Notes: generated by a model not told the origin, from the letters alone. Positions 41,881 to 52,354 are shown, numbered from the stretch's first letter. The stretch: 64,000 nt of DNA from Forficula auricularia (GCA_024734495.1 JALMQS010000085.1:24940920-25004919); one strand, 5' to 3'. A program made the numbers and translations.

Positions 41881-42065
41881 AATACTTTTTTTACAAATAC
41901 CAGTTATTGGTAAAAAGTCGGAAATTTTCGTATATCAACTAGTGTGGTCACATTCTCACTTATTTGAAATCATCGCGACACTCCTAATTTACCTAAAAAT
42001 TATTCTTTACTTAACAGGAATAGCAGGGAATTGGACAAAAATTAAAAACAGAGTTTTTATTGAAT

Positions 42066-42645
42066 GGGCCAGACGTTTCGTCGATTAATTTCGACTTCCT
42101 CAGTGGCTCATTCTATCAATCTTTGTCAAAAGACGCGTAGTGGAATTGTCTGGACCAGACGTTTCGTCGATTAATTTCGACTTCCTCAGTGGCTCATTCT
42201 ATCACTCTTTGTCAAAAGACGCGTAGTGGAATTGTCTCGGACCAGACGTTTCGTCGATTAATTTCGACTTCCTCAGTGGCTCATTCTATCACTCTTTGTC
42301 AAAAGACGCGTAGTGGAATTGTCTGGACTCAGACGTTTCGTCGATTAATTTCGACTTCCTCAGTGGCTCATTCTATCACTCTTTGTCAAAAGACGCGTAG
42401 TGGAATTGTCTGGACCAGACGTTTCGTCGATTAATTTCGACTTCCTCAGTGGCTCATTCTATCACTCTTTGTCAAAAGACGCGTAGTGGAATTGTCTGGA
42501 CCAGATGCGTCTCGTCGATTAATTTCGACTTCTTCAGTGGCTCATTCTATCACTTTGTCAAAAGACGCGTAGTGGAATTGTCTGGACCAGATGCTTGTCG
42601 ATAATTTTCACTTTCAGTGGCTCATTCTATCACTCTTTGTCAAAA
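42066..42645 (-). ncRNA. Tandem hammerhead ribozyme array, seven units
   Basis: Unit starts (CCAGACG or variant) are at 42069, 42155, 42242, 42329, 42415, 42501 and 42588. On the minus strand each of the first five has GCCA, CTGAGGA, A, GTCG-AAATTAAT-CGAC, GAAA, CGTC, TGG(C): full box I, a 4-bp helix II, box II, and helix I TGGC/GCCA (TGG/CCA in inner units). The sixth has GAGA for GAAA and the seventh is badly decayed. Self-cleavage of a transcript would release 86-87 nt monomers. One spare A precedes helix II, as in every family here. Confidence 0.75.
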
Positions 42646-42685
42646 GACGCGTAGTGGAATTGTCTTTTGACAAAGAGTGATAGAA

Positions 42686-42815
42686 TGAGCCACTGAGGAA
42701 GTCGAAATTAATCGACGAAACGTCTGGCCAATTCCACTACGCGTCTTTTGACAAAGAGTGATAGAATGAGCCACTGAGGAAGTCGAAATTAATCGACGAA
42801 ACGTCTGGCCCATTC
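42686..42815 (+). ncRNA. Two plus-strand hammerhead units of the same array
   Basis: Cores at 42690-42728 and 42771-42809, both with intact CTGAGGA, GTCG/CGAC, GAAA, CGTC and helix I GCCA/TGGC. They are spaced 81 bp and face the minus-strand array. Confidence 0.75.
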
Positions 42816-42914
42816 AATAAAAACTCTGTTTTTAATTTTCGTCCAATTCCCTGCTATTCCTGTTAATTAATGCTTATTATGGATACGAGTGATTTACCAT
42901 TATTCTTTACTTTT

Positions 42915-43224
42915 TAGAGCAGTGGTTTCTCAATCGGGGTGGAATCCCCTCCCCCTTCCCTCAAAATAAATCTCCTACATTTGAAAAAAAAAACTGGCCT
43001 ATAGAACAGAAGCAGCTGCTCAGTGCATCATTTTTGTGTTCGATCTCATTCAAAAAAACTTCAAATTTTTAAACTATTTCCAGTGAAATATGTATTTATA
43101 TAGAAAAAATCATCTATTTGGATAAATAAGGATAATACTATTAAAAATTTAAATAATATATCTTCTATAAGTCAAAATAACAGAATCTGTAGATTTTAAA
43201 ATTTATTAATCAATAATTTTATAA
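42915..43224. other. hAT-like end and AT-rich spacer
   Basis: CAGTGGTTTCTCAATCGGGG at 42922 looks like a hAT terminus, but no partner end or duplication was found. Confidence 0.3.
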
Positions 43225-43625
43225 ATTTAAGGGTTTATTTAGTCACACAAATGAAATAAATAGAGTAATTTCAGTTAATTAACACTATTTATTTCATAGA
43301 TTTACTATATAGTTTCGGTCACTACAGCTAGACCATCTTCAGTTATCATATATTGTAAAATGTTCCATGTTTCTTTGATGAAAAGACGTTGAAAATCCAA
43401 TTTGTTTTTATAAGATTCTTCCAAAACTCAAGTTCCATTTGAAGAATTTAATTTTATAAATTAGTAAATAAACAAACATGGAATATTTTACAATATATGA
43501 TGAGTGCTAGTGAAGATGGTCTACCAGTGGTGACCGAAAACCATCTAGTAAATAAATAAAATAAATATTGTTAATTAACTGAAATTACTCTATTTGTTTA
43601 ATTTGTGTGGCTAAATAAACCCTAA
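43225..43625 (-). mobile_element. Hammerhead fold-back element, family E
   Basis: Near-palindrome: AGGGTTTATTTAGTCACACA.. against ..TGTGTGGCTAAATAAACCCT, and ATAGAGTAATTTCAGTTAAT against its complement. Both arms carry the ribozyme block; the left (minus) one is intact, while the right has GTGAAGA. Confidence 0.75.
43295..43350 (-). ncRNA. Hammerhead-like ribozyme motif, family E
   Basis: On the minus strand, CTGAAGA (43342-43336), spare T, GGTC/GACC helix II, GAAA (43316-43313), CTA-TA-TAG helix III, GTA cleavage triplet. Helix I is weak here. A sister at 54486-54540 has CTGAGGA with the same helices. Confidence 0.55.
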
Positions 43626-44329
43626 AATGAAATTAAATTCTACATAAGTCATTTAAGTTTTGAAAGAATATTAACCAATCAATACACTGCTCAACAAAAA
43701 TTAAACAAAATATGTATCCATAAACCTAGCAATGGATTCCAGTAGGAGTTTTATACGACGAAAAAGGCCATTTTGACCTATTTCAAACCCCATTAAACAG
43801 CAATATTTGAAATCTCAATATTTTGTTGACGTAATAGAAAACAGCTTCCTCTTTGATTTTCAAATTACCACTTGTAGCTCAATTAGAAATCGAATTATAA
43901 CTAACAAACTAAGACCACATGTTTTTATCTATGTTTATTATCCTTTATAATCACGTAGTTTTAGTTTTTTAGTTCTAATTCGAGTGCTAATTGAGCTAAA
44001 ATCAAGTGGTAATTTGAAAATCAAAGAGGAAGCTGTTTTCCATTAAAAAATATTGTGATTTCAAATATTGCTGTGTAATATATAATGGGACACGAAAATA
44101 GATCAAAATGGCCTTTTTCGTCGTTTTCACCGATAATATCTCCAAAACAAGAGCTAATCGATAATTTTTATGGTGATTTTTGAATTCAGCAGGCGGAAAT
44201 ACACAAAAATCAGCTATTTTTGAGCCCGAAACATTTTCATTATTGGACAGTATTTCCAAGTGGATTGTATTGTTTAATTATTAATTTATGAAGGGGTTAA
44301 AATAAGAGACGTGCAGCTTTTATTTATTT
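43626..44329. repeat. Inverted repeat in an otherwise empty stretch
   Basis: GAAAACAGCTTCCTCTTTGA then TTTTCAAATTACCACTTG (43838-43876) is the complement of 44000-44041. GGCCATTTTGACCTATTT and AAATAGATCAAAATGGCC also pair. The frame at 44002-44259 lies in this fold-back and is not a gene. Confidence 0.65.
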
Positions 44330-44400
44330 CTATTTTAATTATGAATGAACGTTTCGGCTATTGATTGTGCCCATCTTCAGAGCGGGAATTTGTTAATATT
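44330..44400 (-). ncRNA. Hammerhead-like ribozyme motif
   Basis: On the minus strand, CTGAAGA (44380-44374), T, GGGC, 10-base loop, GCC, GAAA (44355-44352), CGTT. Core complete; helix II three pairs; helix I not evident. Confidence 0.4.
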
Positions 44401-44815
44401 TATATAAAAAAATTTTTGGATACACCAGTCATCAGATAGCCAAAAGGCCGAAAGATGTAATACTTTTAAGAGTATTATTGTCTTTTTCCGTTTAAGATGA
44501 AATGCAATTTAATTATTATTATTTTGTACCATATTCAGAGTTCAATTACCCTTATACCTAATAGTTAAATAATAGTAGATCATACATATTTTTTGTAGCA
44601 ATATAACGACATAGACAGTCCTTATTATCCTATAAGGCTATTTATTTTCCAACATGTCTCGATTTATCTGGACGTCCTGGTCGGCATTTACGCGTTTAAA
44701 TCTTAATCAAGTGTCAAAGTGAGATGGATGGATGGCTATACAAAGCCCATTACCTGACCATTCTTAGCCTAGTGACATCCGCAATTAAGGAAAAGCGTTA
44801 TTTCTTTTTTCTTAC

Positions 44816-44909
44816 CTTCCTTATAAATAAACGCTCCTCGACGTTCAATGGTCCTCCGAGTCTTCTCGACGCCAATCCCCCCAGCGACCCGCTGACCTCC
44901 GCCTATGGC
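44816..44909 (-). CDS. Candidate internal exon, 94 bp, gene unknown
   Basis: The minus strand shows TTTTTTTATTTTTAG before 44909 and GTAAGA after 44816. The block is about 57 % G+C in a 70 % A+T region. Only one frame is open: AIGGGQRVAGGIGVEKTRRT then IERRGAFIYKE and a first codon base. It can join in phase to VVQRHSRAHLRLIK at 18847-18891. Good splice signals, composition and a single clean frame make this the strongest of the unidentified minus-strand exons. Product not recognised. Confidence 0.5.
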
Positions 44910-45199
44910 CTAAAAATAAAAAAATAATAACCACGTTTATAAGTTTATCTTGGACAAATAAAATCGGCCATTGAGCATTGAGGCTAAATGAAGTGACAAT
45001 AATTTATTTCTAATAGGTTTTCTCTGGAAATATTCTGGACGCTCATGAATATCATTAAATCGAAAATGAGTATAATCAAAAAATATAAAAGTTAGTATGG
45101 AAATGAATGACCCTATATAAAAATAGAGAAACATTTAATCGTAGAAATCAAATTTTCTATTTTCTTAATACATCATAAATCAAAAGGATCTAGTCTATT

Positions 45200-45470
45200 A
45201 TAGAAATCATAGCCTCTGCAAGGGGGTCCAGGTGCACATGTGGGTTCCCATTTTTTAAAGGGGTATGTTAAAAAAATTGGCAGGGTGACTAACTTTTTCC
45301 ACGGGGGACTCGCTTCAGATTTTCAGCCCCGGTTCCGAAATTTCATGCGGAGGCCATGCTAGAAATAAAGAAATTCAACCCTTATGAAAAATAAAAAATC
45401 TGGCAGTAATTAGGACATTACGTGACAATACCATAAGTCTACTCGTAAAAGTTTTTTTCTGTTCTTTAAT
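45200..45470. other. No gene recognised
   Basis: 45220-45350 is GC-richer element debris (AAGGGGGTCCAGGTGCACAT). Confidence 0.3.
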
Positions 45471-45525
45471 CTGTCTTGAAAATATCAAATTTGGTGAGTT
45501 TTTTTATAAAAGTGCCTTTTTTTAG

Positions 45526-45700
45526 TGATTATAGTGCATCAAGAGAGAAAAATGATTTAGGATTTATTACTTTCGATTTACAAACTAATCTTAGTAGTCT
45601 ATTTAATTGGAATGTCAAAGAATTATTTCTATATTTAACAGCAGAATATAAAACACCAACTAATGAATTAAATCAGGTTGTTCTATGGGATAAAAAATGT
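45526..45700 (+). CDS. SPCS3: SPCS3 (signal peptidase complex subunit 3) internal exon
   Basis: After a CCTTTTTTTAG acceptor the exon encodes DYSASREKNDLGFITFDLQT then NLSSLFNWNVKELFLYLTAE and YKTPTNELNQVVLWDK, the conserved middle of SPC22/23 (human counterpart: ERSDLGFITFDI.., WNVKQLFLYLSAEY, LNQVVLWDK). SPCS3 is the ER-lumenal glycoprotein subunit of the signal peptidase complex. The donor is GTACGT at 45701 or GTGTAC at 45699. The N-terminal anchor exon and the 3' exons were not found in the window, so flanking introns are long. The exon has no frame damage and intact splice sites, so it is a real gene segment and not a retrocopy. Confidence 0.85.
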
Positions 45701-45736
45701 GTACGTTTGTTTGTGTATGTGTGTATTCTCAAGTGA

Positions 45737-46139
45737 TTTTTAATTATTTTTCTAATGCTTATACACTTTCATTCAAAATAATAATAAAACAAGAAAAATA
45801 GGGTTGAAAATATTTTTAAGAAAAAATTACAAAAATAAAAAAGCAAGCCGATTTCTTAAATAATTTATTCAAATTATACAGAGGTGCCCACAGAGGGGGG
45901 GGGGTTAAGACGTAGAGTGCGTCATTGAAATTTCTGGGTAAATGGGGTTAAAATTGTTGCATTTTAGAATAATATGCTAAAAATATAAACGGTCAAGTCT
46001 TATGAAAGTTCAAAAAAAGTTAATAAAAAGCTCTTCTAATTCTTTAGAAGTGAATAAAATGGGGGGTTACTTTCTATGATATTAGGGGGTGAGTCATGAA
46101 GCTAGGGGGGGCACCACTGAATTGTATATTGTTAAGAGA
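45737..46139. other. Intron of SPCS3, no feature recognised
   Basis: AT-rich, with G-runs near 45895 and 46082 in element-like debris (GGTGCCCACAGAGG). Confidence 0.35.
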
Positions 46140-46335
46140 GAATGGTGTAGGTTCTTGGTGAAACATATTTAAATAAAGTAAAGAAAATTTTAAAAATGTT
46201 TAAAATTTTAAAAAATTAAAAAATATAAAATTCTAGGTAGGTTTCACAAAAATAAAAGACAAAATGTTTGTTAGCATCACTATATATATATTTTGGGGTA
46301 CGAACTCATCTTCAGCAGTTCACAGAGAAAACTGA
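46140..46335 (-). mobile_element. Hammerhead-bearing retroelement fragment, family D/F
   Basis: TTCTAGGTAGGTTTCACAAA and the tail TAGGTTCTTGGTGAAACAT bound it. The minus-strand motif at 46285-46325 keeps CTGAAGA but AAAA in place of GAAA. Related copies: 59560-59660 (GAAA kept, CTGAATA) and 62330-62430 (core lost). Confidence 0.55.
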
Positions 46336-46445
46336 GTACCTACAAAAATATAAAATAATTTAGAAGTAAAATTTTTTAACTTTAAGATTAAGAGAAGGGA
46401 GATGGAAGGGTTAAAGTACAAAGAAGAATTTTTATTTATTTAAAA

Positions 46446-46571
46446 TTAAGATTAAGAAAGGGTTTTGGGGGTTTAGAATGTACTCTGGAGTTATAAATTC
46501 ATTCATTCAGTCATTCCTTCATTTCTATTTATAAGTACAGATATATTCTAAACCCCCAAAACCCTTTCTTA
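46446..46571. repeat. Inverted repeat, 29-bp arms
   Basis: AAGAAAGGGTTTTGGGGGTT TAGAAT and its complement 68 bp apart. The ORF called across it is not a gene. Confidence 0.7.
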
Positions 46572-46579
46572 AATGAACG

Positions 46580-47115
46580 GACTGATGCTGGCTGCTACTG
46601 GCAAACAGCGAGCGTGCTGTGACAGGTTTGAACATGATTGTATCTGGTGATGTTTCCTTTTGAATAATCAAGAGGAAAGAAACAAAAATCGAATTTATTA
46701 AATTTCTTCCAGAACTCAATTTAACGTAAAAAATCGAATTATTCAGAGTTTTTATTATATATTTGAAAATATGTATGGGCTCTTACATAAATTTTATATA
46801 TGTACCTATAGCCTCAAGTAAAAAAGTAAAAACAATGAAAACGACAAGAAAAGAACATATATATTAACTAAAGAGAATTTGGAAGTTAAACTGGGCTGAA
46901 AGGAGGTAAACATTACGTGGAAAATGAGGAGTAAAGATTTCTAGGAAAAATTCGAATTATAAATAGGGCAAGTGGCCTAGTTCGAATTATAGAACGTTCT
47001 CTCCCACTCTTGTTACGAAAATGATTTCGAGTTATCGAGCGTATCAAAATACATAACATTTTTTCGATTTACCGAAGTTAATATCTGAAGAGTTCGAATT
47101 ATCGAGAATCGACTG
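46580..47115. other. No gene recognised
   Basis: A GC-richer patch at 46585-46640 has no splice-bounded frame; otherwise AT-rich. Confidence 0.3.
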
Positions 47116-47325
47116 TATCCAGCCTCTATCTTTCCCAGCACCTATGATCTTCAAACCTTCAAAACCAGGGTGCATAGACACCTGCGTCTACATCCTCTCT
47201 CTTAATCAACTTTCCCTTCTCTTCGGTAATGCAAGGGTCTTTCGAGATCCATAGGGGCTACATCTTTACTGGTGCACCCCTTCTTGCATTCGATTGCATT
47301 AAAAAAAAAAAAAAAAAAAAAAATC
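47116..47325 (+). mobile_element. LINE 3' end, 5'-truncated
   Basis: The last codons ASIFPSTYDLQTFKTRVHRH then LRLHPLS and TAA are followed by the 3' UTR (GGTAATGCAAGGGTCTTTCG..) and a 23-base poly-A. Same family as 3057 and 22990. Confidence 0.85.
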
Positions 47326-47399
47326 TCAAAAGCGGCTGAAACTATTTATTATTCGCCCTATTAATTATTTTTTATAAAAAACCTTTGGAACGTGTAAAA

Positions 47400-47994
47400 T
47401 GTTATGGCCGCAGTAATTTGGGCTCTGTGTATATCTACTCTTATTAAACGAGCAAAAATTGTATATTTATTTATTTATATATATATATTTGTATCTAGGT
47501 TCTATTTTGAAAACGACTCCACCGATTTTGATGAAATTCACGGGTTAGGGGGTTTTTTGGGTTGACAATTCGATCTGTCACGGTCTCATCTTCGACAAAA
47601 TTGTTTTTGATGGTTTTTATTCTCAGGTAGACAAATGCCAATCTTATCTTAGGGATTTAAAAAGGGTTCCTCTTTTCTTTTGTACCCAGGTTTAAATCTT
47701 TGGTCTCAAAGGCCTTGAACAAGTATTGTGATTGTGGTGTGTTATTGTCAAGCATTAGCTAAACCCGAACAAAGCTCGGTCTTATAGTTATATATATATA
47801 TTTGTATTTTTTTTATTTTTTTTTTTTTAAACGGCTCTCAAATAAAAATCGACCTTTTTATCAAAATTTTAAATTAAAAATAATATTAAAATAAAGATTT
47901 TAATTGAAGGAAGAAGTGTGCCTCCAGGTACTACATATAAAGGCGCCAATCCCTATTTCGCACGACGGCGCAAAAGGGACTGGCCCTGGATATA
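47400..47994 (-). repeat. Inverted copy of the 15-kb dispersed repeat
   Basis: GATGAAATTCACGGGTTAGG and GTCTCATCTTCG are complements of 15355-15420. A (TA)n run at 47470-47490. No gene. Confidence 0.5.
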
Positions 47995-48390
47995 AAAGAA
48001 AATTTTTAAGAAAAAAATAAAAACCGACTTCAAAAAATTAAGTGCAACAAATATAAAAATACACTAAAAGGTATAAAATAATTATTATCTTATTTAGTTA
48101 CAACTAAACGACGAAATATTAACACGAAATTACTTTTTAAAGTCGGTGCCAAACAAACTATACCTATAAGCGAGCGTACCAGCCAAACGTACTAAGTAAG
48201 ATCCGTCGAGTGCGATTCATAAAAGGTATATGTTTGGCACCAACTTCAAAAAGTAATTTCGTGTTAATATTTCGTCGTTTAGTTGTAACTAAATAAGATA
48301 ATAATTATTTTATACCTTTTAGTGTATTTTTATATTTGTTGCACTTAATTTTTTGAAGTCGGTTTTTATTTTTTTCTTAAAAATTTTTCT
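47995..48390. repeat. Palindromic GAAGTCGGT fold-back element, copy 2
   Basis: Same arms and centre as 37126-37520 (GCGAGCGTACCAGCCAAACG at the tip). It is followed without a gap by the complement of the 36590 block. Confidence 0.88.
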
Positions 48391-48765
48391 CTTTTTAGTG
48401 ATGTTATTAATAGTGATTATATCATCAGAACTTGACCAAATTAATATGACACCATCCCTAAGACACCCCCTTTCGGATAAAAAAAGAACCATCGAAATCG
48501 GTTCATAAACAAAGAGGTTAGGTCTAAACAAACCTAAACAAACCTAATAAAAAAAGGTCTAATACCTATGAAAAAAAATCGAAAAAAAATGGGACCAATC
48601 GGAAGCTAGACTGGACCCAATGCAAAAAAAATTTTCAAAATCGGTTGACAATTGGCGGAGATATGAGGTAACATAGGCACAAAAAAAAAATAAATAAAAA
48701 AAAAATAAATAAAAAAAAATTCAATCGAATAGAGAACCTCCTCCTTTTTTTGAAGTCGGTTAAAA
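48391..48765 (-). repeat. CCGACTTCAAAAAA element, half copy (inverted)
   Basis: CCGATTTCGATGGTTCTTTT-type and TCGAATAGAGAACCTCCTCC are complements of 36610-36830. It ends TTTTTTTGAAGTCGGTTAAA. Confidence 0.65.
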
Positions 48766-49455
48766 AAAGGACTGGTTTTTTATATTCTCTTTTTTTCAAA
48801 TTTTAAACCATTTTATTTATATGTTTGAATTTATTTATAGCTAGTAGTATCTTTGCAAAATAGATTTAATTTCATATAATTATCCAAGTCATATATCAAT
48901 TTTAAAATCTGATCGTTTTATTTAATGAATTATATAGATGCCTATATTTTCTTAACCGTAAAAGCTTTCGTGTCTTTTGCTATTTGAAAATTAATGAAAC
49001 ATCATTACCTTACAAATTATCTGCGTTCAATATATGTTTTGAATATATTTAGTGATTATTTTTTAATTAAAGATTTGCATCATTCAATCTTTAATATAGT
49101 TTATGTAATTGATGTTTATTTTTTGTTGAAACTGTATATAAATATTTTTTTTTTTTTAGTTTAAATATAGGTACGTTTTCTGAATCATGTAATTTAAAAC
49201 TTTTTCACTAGATAATAAATAGTTTTATATAGTATTTTGACTCTTGTAGAATTCTTAGAATAATATTCATGACTCGGAAAACCTCTACATAAAAATTATA
49301 ATTATTCGGTACGCTCGACATGCAAAGCTTTCCGGGCGGGCCAGAGTATTGAATTCATTATGAAAATTTTCACTTTTTGTTGTTCGGGCTTAGAAATGAC
49401 TGAGACGTGGATAAAAGATAATCCTCTTCTAAGTGTGTCACAACCCACGATAACT
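48766..49455. other. No gene recognised
   Basis: AT-rich. Confidence 0.3.
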
Positions 49456-49802
49456 CAAGGGCGGATCCAGGGGGAGCGGAGGGGGCGACCCCCCCCCCCA
49501 TAGAGGCCCGTGCCTGGCGGGTGACAATTTTTTTTTTTTTTTTTTATTTTAATGAACTTAAAATATGAGATATGAAATTTGTAAAAAAATAAAAATATTT
49601 ATTTTTTTTTTAAATTTTAAAATTGAAAATAAAGTTCTATGTGTGTGTGTGTGTGTGGGGGCGTCTCTGCCCCCCCCCCCCCCCCCGCTTGGACAATTCG
49701 ATCGCGACACACTCCTTCGAGATAAAAAGTAGATCTTATATACATCGGGCACCTTATATACATTCTCTCCCCCCCCATAAAAAATTCCTGGATCCGCCCT
49801 TG
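49456..49802. mobile_element. hAT-type MITE (GCGGATCCAGG family), copy 2
   Basis: TIRs CAAGGGCGGATCCAGG and CCTGGATCCGCCCTTG sit between exact 8-bp duplications CGATAACT (49448-49455, 49803-49810). Internal (GT)n and C-runs. Shared blocks with 14163-14605. Confidence 0.9.
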
Positions 49803-49810
49803 CGATAACT

Positions 49811-50510
49811 AAACATAAGAAAGTCCTAGAGAAATTAGTGGGACCAAAATATTTATATTTCCAAAACGAAGAAATGATTAAAATTTGGTATTTCTATCTG
49901 CAGAACTTCAGGTTGAAAAATGCAAGAAATCAGAATCCAATCGTAGAATGAAGAATTCTTTGTAGTTAATTTAACTGAATTAACTGAAATTCAACACCCG
50001 AAGATTAGTAATAAGCTTCACCTTTGTTCCAAGATTCAACTTTCTAGTTCAAAAGAACCAATTAACAAACCCCCGTAAACTAAGTCTTGTTCACTATTTT
50101 ATCTAATTTTTATTTATTATTATTTAAAGTGAACTATCTTAAAATATTTGAGATAAACTCGCTAAACTCTTAGGGCCAGTTTCATAAAAAAAATCCATGG
50201 CTCACTCGAATCTGGATCGAGAGTCGATCATTGTGTCAAAAAATATGATTTGCATAAAACAAAATAGTGGTCGAGTCAGCTCAGAGGGTCTTAATAAAAA
50301 TTAGGTTGGCAACGCGAAATCCTCTGCATTTTAGTTATTTTTATAAAAATAATCATAATATTATATATTATAAACTATAGGAAATTAAATAATTTTTTTT
50401 AATAAAAATAAAAATATATAACCTTAAAATATTAAAAATTACCTGTATGTGGATTATAATACGTTGAAATGCTTATTTGTTTTGAATTATTTTGATTTGA
50501 AACTCTAACC
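49811..50510. other. No gene recognised
   Basis: 50180-50330 has modest complexity (TCACTCGAATCTGGATCGAG) but no open exon; AT-rich elsewhere. Confidence 0.3.
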
Positions 50511-51184
50511 CAGGGGTGTCGAACCTTTTGGTTTACACGGGCCGCATTTAAAGTAAAAACAAATGCCTCGGGCCGCAGATAAAATATCATAATTCTATTG
50601 ATATTTTTTAATAAAAAAAGAGTTAATAATGTAGAATAATGATATCCATATCCATCATGCAAAGAAGCAATAATATCTTAAAAATACCTATAAAACAGGA
50701 ATAGTAGGAATTGGATAAAATTAAAAACATATAGTTTTTTTTGTGGGCCAGTCGTTTCGTCAATTTATTTTGACTTCCTCAATGGATACAAAATTGACGA
50801 AACGACTGGCCCATTTAAAAAAACTATGTTTTTAATTTTATCCAATTCCCTACTATTCCTGATATAAATTTACTATGGATACGAATGATGTAACATTATC
50901 TTAAAAATATTTATATCTAATAAAAATTGGAGTCAAAATATATGAAAAAATTGTAATTATTTTTTCGGAAATCTTGATATATATTTTTTCACATTCAAAA
51001 TCTAAATTCTGCCCTTTTATTTTTCGAAAGTTTTTGGGAGATTGTCCAATTGTTCTTCTTATTTTAAAAACAAAAAAAAATAGGTCAAATTGTATCAGAT
51101 AAATTTTCCAGTAAGGATATAAAAATCTTAATGTTTTAAAGAAATTTATAATTTTATGTAGGGCCGGAGGTTGGACAGCCCTGA
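50511..51184. mobile_element. hAT element, non-autonomous, hosting a hammerhead insertion
   Basis: Termini CAGGGGTGTCGAACC and GGTTGGACAGCCCTG are classic hAT ends. Flanks CTCTAACC and ATCTAACC agree at 7 of 8. A hammerhead-type element (50693-50897) is nested inside. Confidence 0.8.
50693..50897 (-). mobile_element. Short relative of the 42013 hammerhead-array element
   Basis: Arms AACAGGAATAGTAGGAATTG.. and ..CCAATTCCCTACTATTCCTG and the tail TATGGATACGAATGATGTAAC match 42013-42898, but it has a single decayed unit (TTGAGGA; CGAC in place of CGTC). Flanking ATCTTAAAAATACCTATA (50675-50692) and ATCTTAAAAATATTTATA (50898-50915) agree at 16 of 18 positions. Confidence 0.75.
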
Positions 51185-51916
51185 TCTAACCCATAAAATG
51201 GTTTTCTAATGTTAAAAACACTGGGCCATGCGAGGATCAAGTTTTGATCCATTGATTTTGGAGAGTAAAATATAGGGGAATCAAATTTGAGTTCTTTTTT
51301 TATGGAACATATTTCATGACGTTTCTTCAGTTAAGTCCAGGCTCACCCTAGAATAAGCTGATCCTATGTTTTTGCAATGGTCCTTAGCGATTTCTCGAGG
51401 AACCCTAAGGTACTATAAGCCCCCGATTAAGAAATGCCGCTATATTATTATTTATTACATTTAATTTTTAATTTATTCTTGTATAATATTCTATTTTTGA
51501 TGTTTGAAAGTAGTTTTATTGCCTTAGTATTAATTAGTTAGATAGAAATTAATCTAACCTAGGATTTGGATTGATTATGCCAACCAAGATCCTTGTGCGT
51601 GGCTAATAATTAGAGATGGATTGCGGACATAGCAATTAAGATCAAGTTGATCATCACCATTCTAACTTCGGCCAATTCTCGCTTTATTTTCCCGGAGGAA
51701 CCTATTTCGAAAGCAGCCTAGGGATTTTTACTTCTGGGCATAACATTCGAATTAAATTAGCCGGTCAAAAACTCTCTCTTTCACTCAATCTTTACTCAAA
51801 AAAAAAAAACATATTTAGTTCACATGCATTTAGACTTGGAATTAATCAAAATAAAATTAAATTAGGTATTTGTAACGTCTTCTCTCCTTTATTTGAGACT
51901 TTTTCAAGATCTTGAT
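51185..51916. other. No gene recognised
   Basis: A moderately complex stretch (51580-51760) without a bounded frame. Confidence 0.3.
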
Positions 51917-52244
51917 CATAGAGTAATATAGAGTGGAAGGCTACAGTATATCGAAAAAGAGCTCTCTAGCGACTGCAGGGCGACAACTCTTGGTTCTTAA
52001 GAGCTATCCAAAGATCATTGAACATTCAAAGCCTTTGTCATAGATAAAAGATACATACCCTTTATGTTATATATATAAGCGCTTTTTTACTCTTGATAAT
52101 GTCACCAAAATTTGACCCGAAAAGAGCGGTTTCCACCATTTTATTGCCCAATGGTTTCGCCCTGGTCTCGCCAGAGTTCTGTTACTTGTATACGCTAAAA
52201 TACATTGGCTCCTTATGGAGCCTTCCACTCTATATTACTCTATG
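51917..52244. mobile_element. Short TIR element, 26-bp perfect ends
   Basis: CATAGAGTAATATAGAGTGG AAGGCT at the left is exactly complementary to the right end. The 328-bp interior is GC-richer (CGCCCTGGTCTCGCCAGAGT) and lacks a transposase frame. No clear target duplication. Confidence 0.85.
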
Positions 52245-52354
52245 CTCTTAATTTCAATAATCCAAGTTTGTTGTATTTAAAAATTTTTGTTGAAAAACTT
52301 ACATCGATCAAAAATTGATATAAAGCTTTAATTAATTAGCACTTGCTTGAATCA

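Larger units (their letters stand above)
42013..42898 (-). mobile_element. Hammerhead-array retroelement with 14-bp target duplications
   Basis: It is bounded by perfect 14-bp direct repeats ATTATTCTTTACTT (41999-42012, 42899-42912). Structure: left arm (AACAGGAATAGCAGGGAATT..), seven minus-strand units of 86-87 bp, two plus-strand units, right arm, then the 3' tail TATGGATACGAGTGATTTACC. Arms are near-exact complements for about 110 bp. A short relative at 50693-50897 has the same arms and tail. No protein. The duplication length and fixed tail point to insertion by reverse transcription. Confidence 0.88.

Noticed and set aside
42189..42434. 81-codon ORF with internal repeats (AHSITLCQKTRSGIV..)
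   Set aside because: It is a frame through the 86-bp hammerhead array. A period of 87 bp keeps the frame open by chance, and other units break it.
42066..42645. CRISPR-like regular repeats
   Set aside because: The whole unit repeats without unique spacers, the sequence is eukaryotic, and an inverted half follows.
44724..44927. 67-codon plus-strand ORF
   Set aside because: It overlaps the minus-strand exon candidate, which has both splice sites and a single clean frame.
45494..45525. 32-bp intron before the SPCS3 exon (GTGAGT..TTTAG)
   Set aside because: It is too short for a normal animal intron, and the sequence upstream does not encode the expected SPCS3 residues.
51917..52244. Bacterial insertion sequence, suggested by perfect 26-bp ends
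   Set aside because: There is no transposase frame, and the surroundings are clearly eukaryotic; a non-autonomous DNA transposon fits better.
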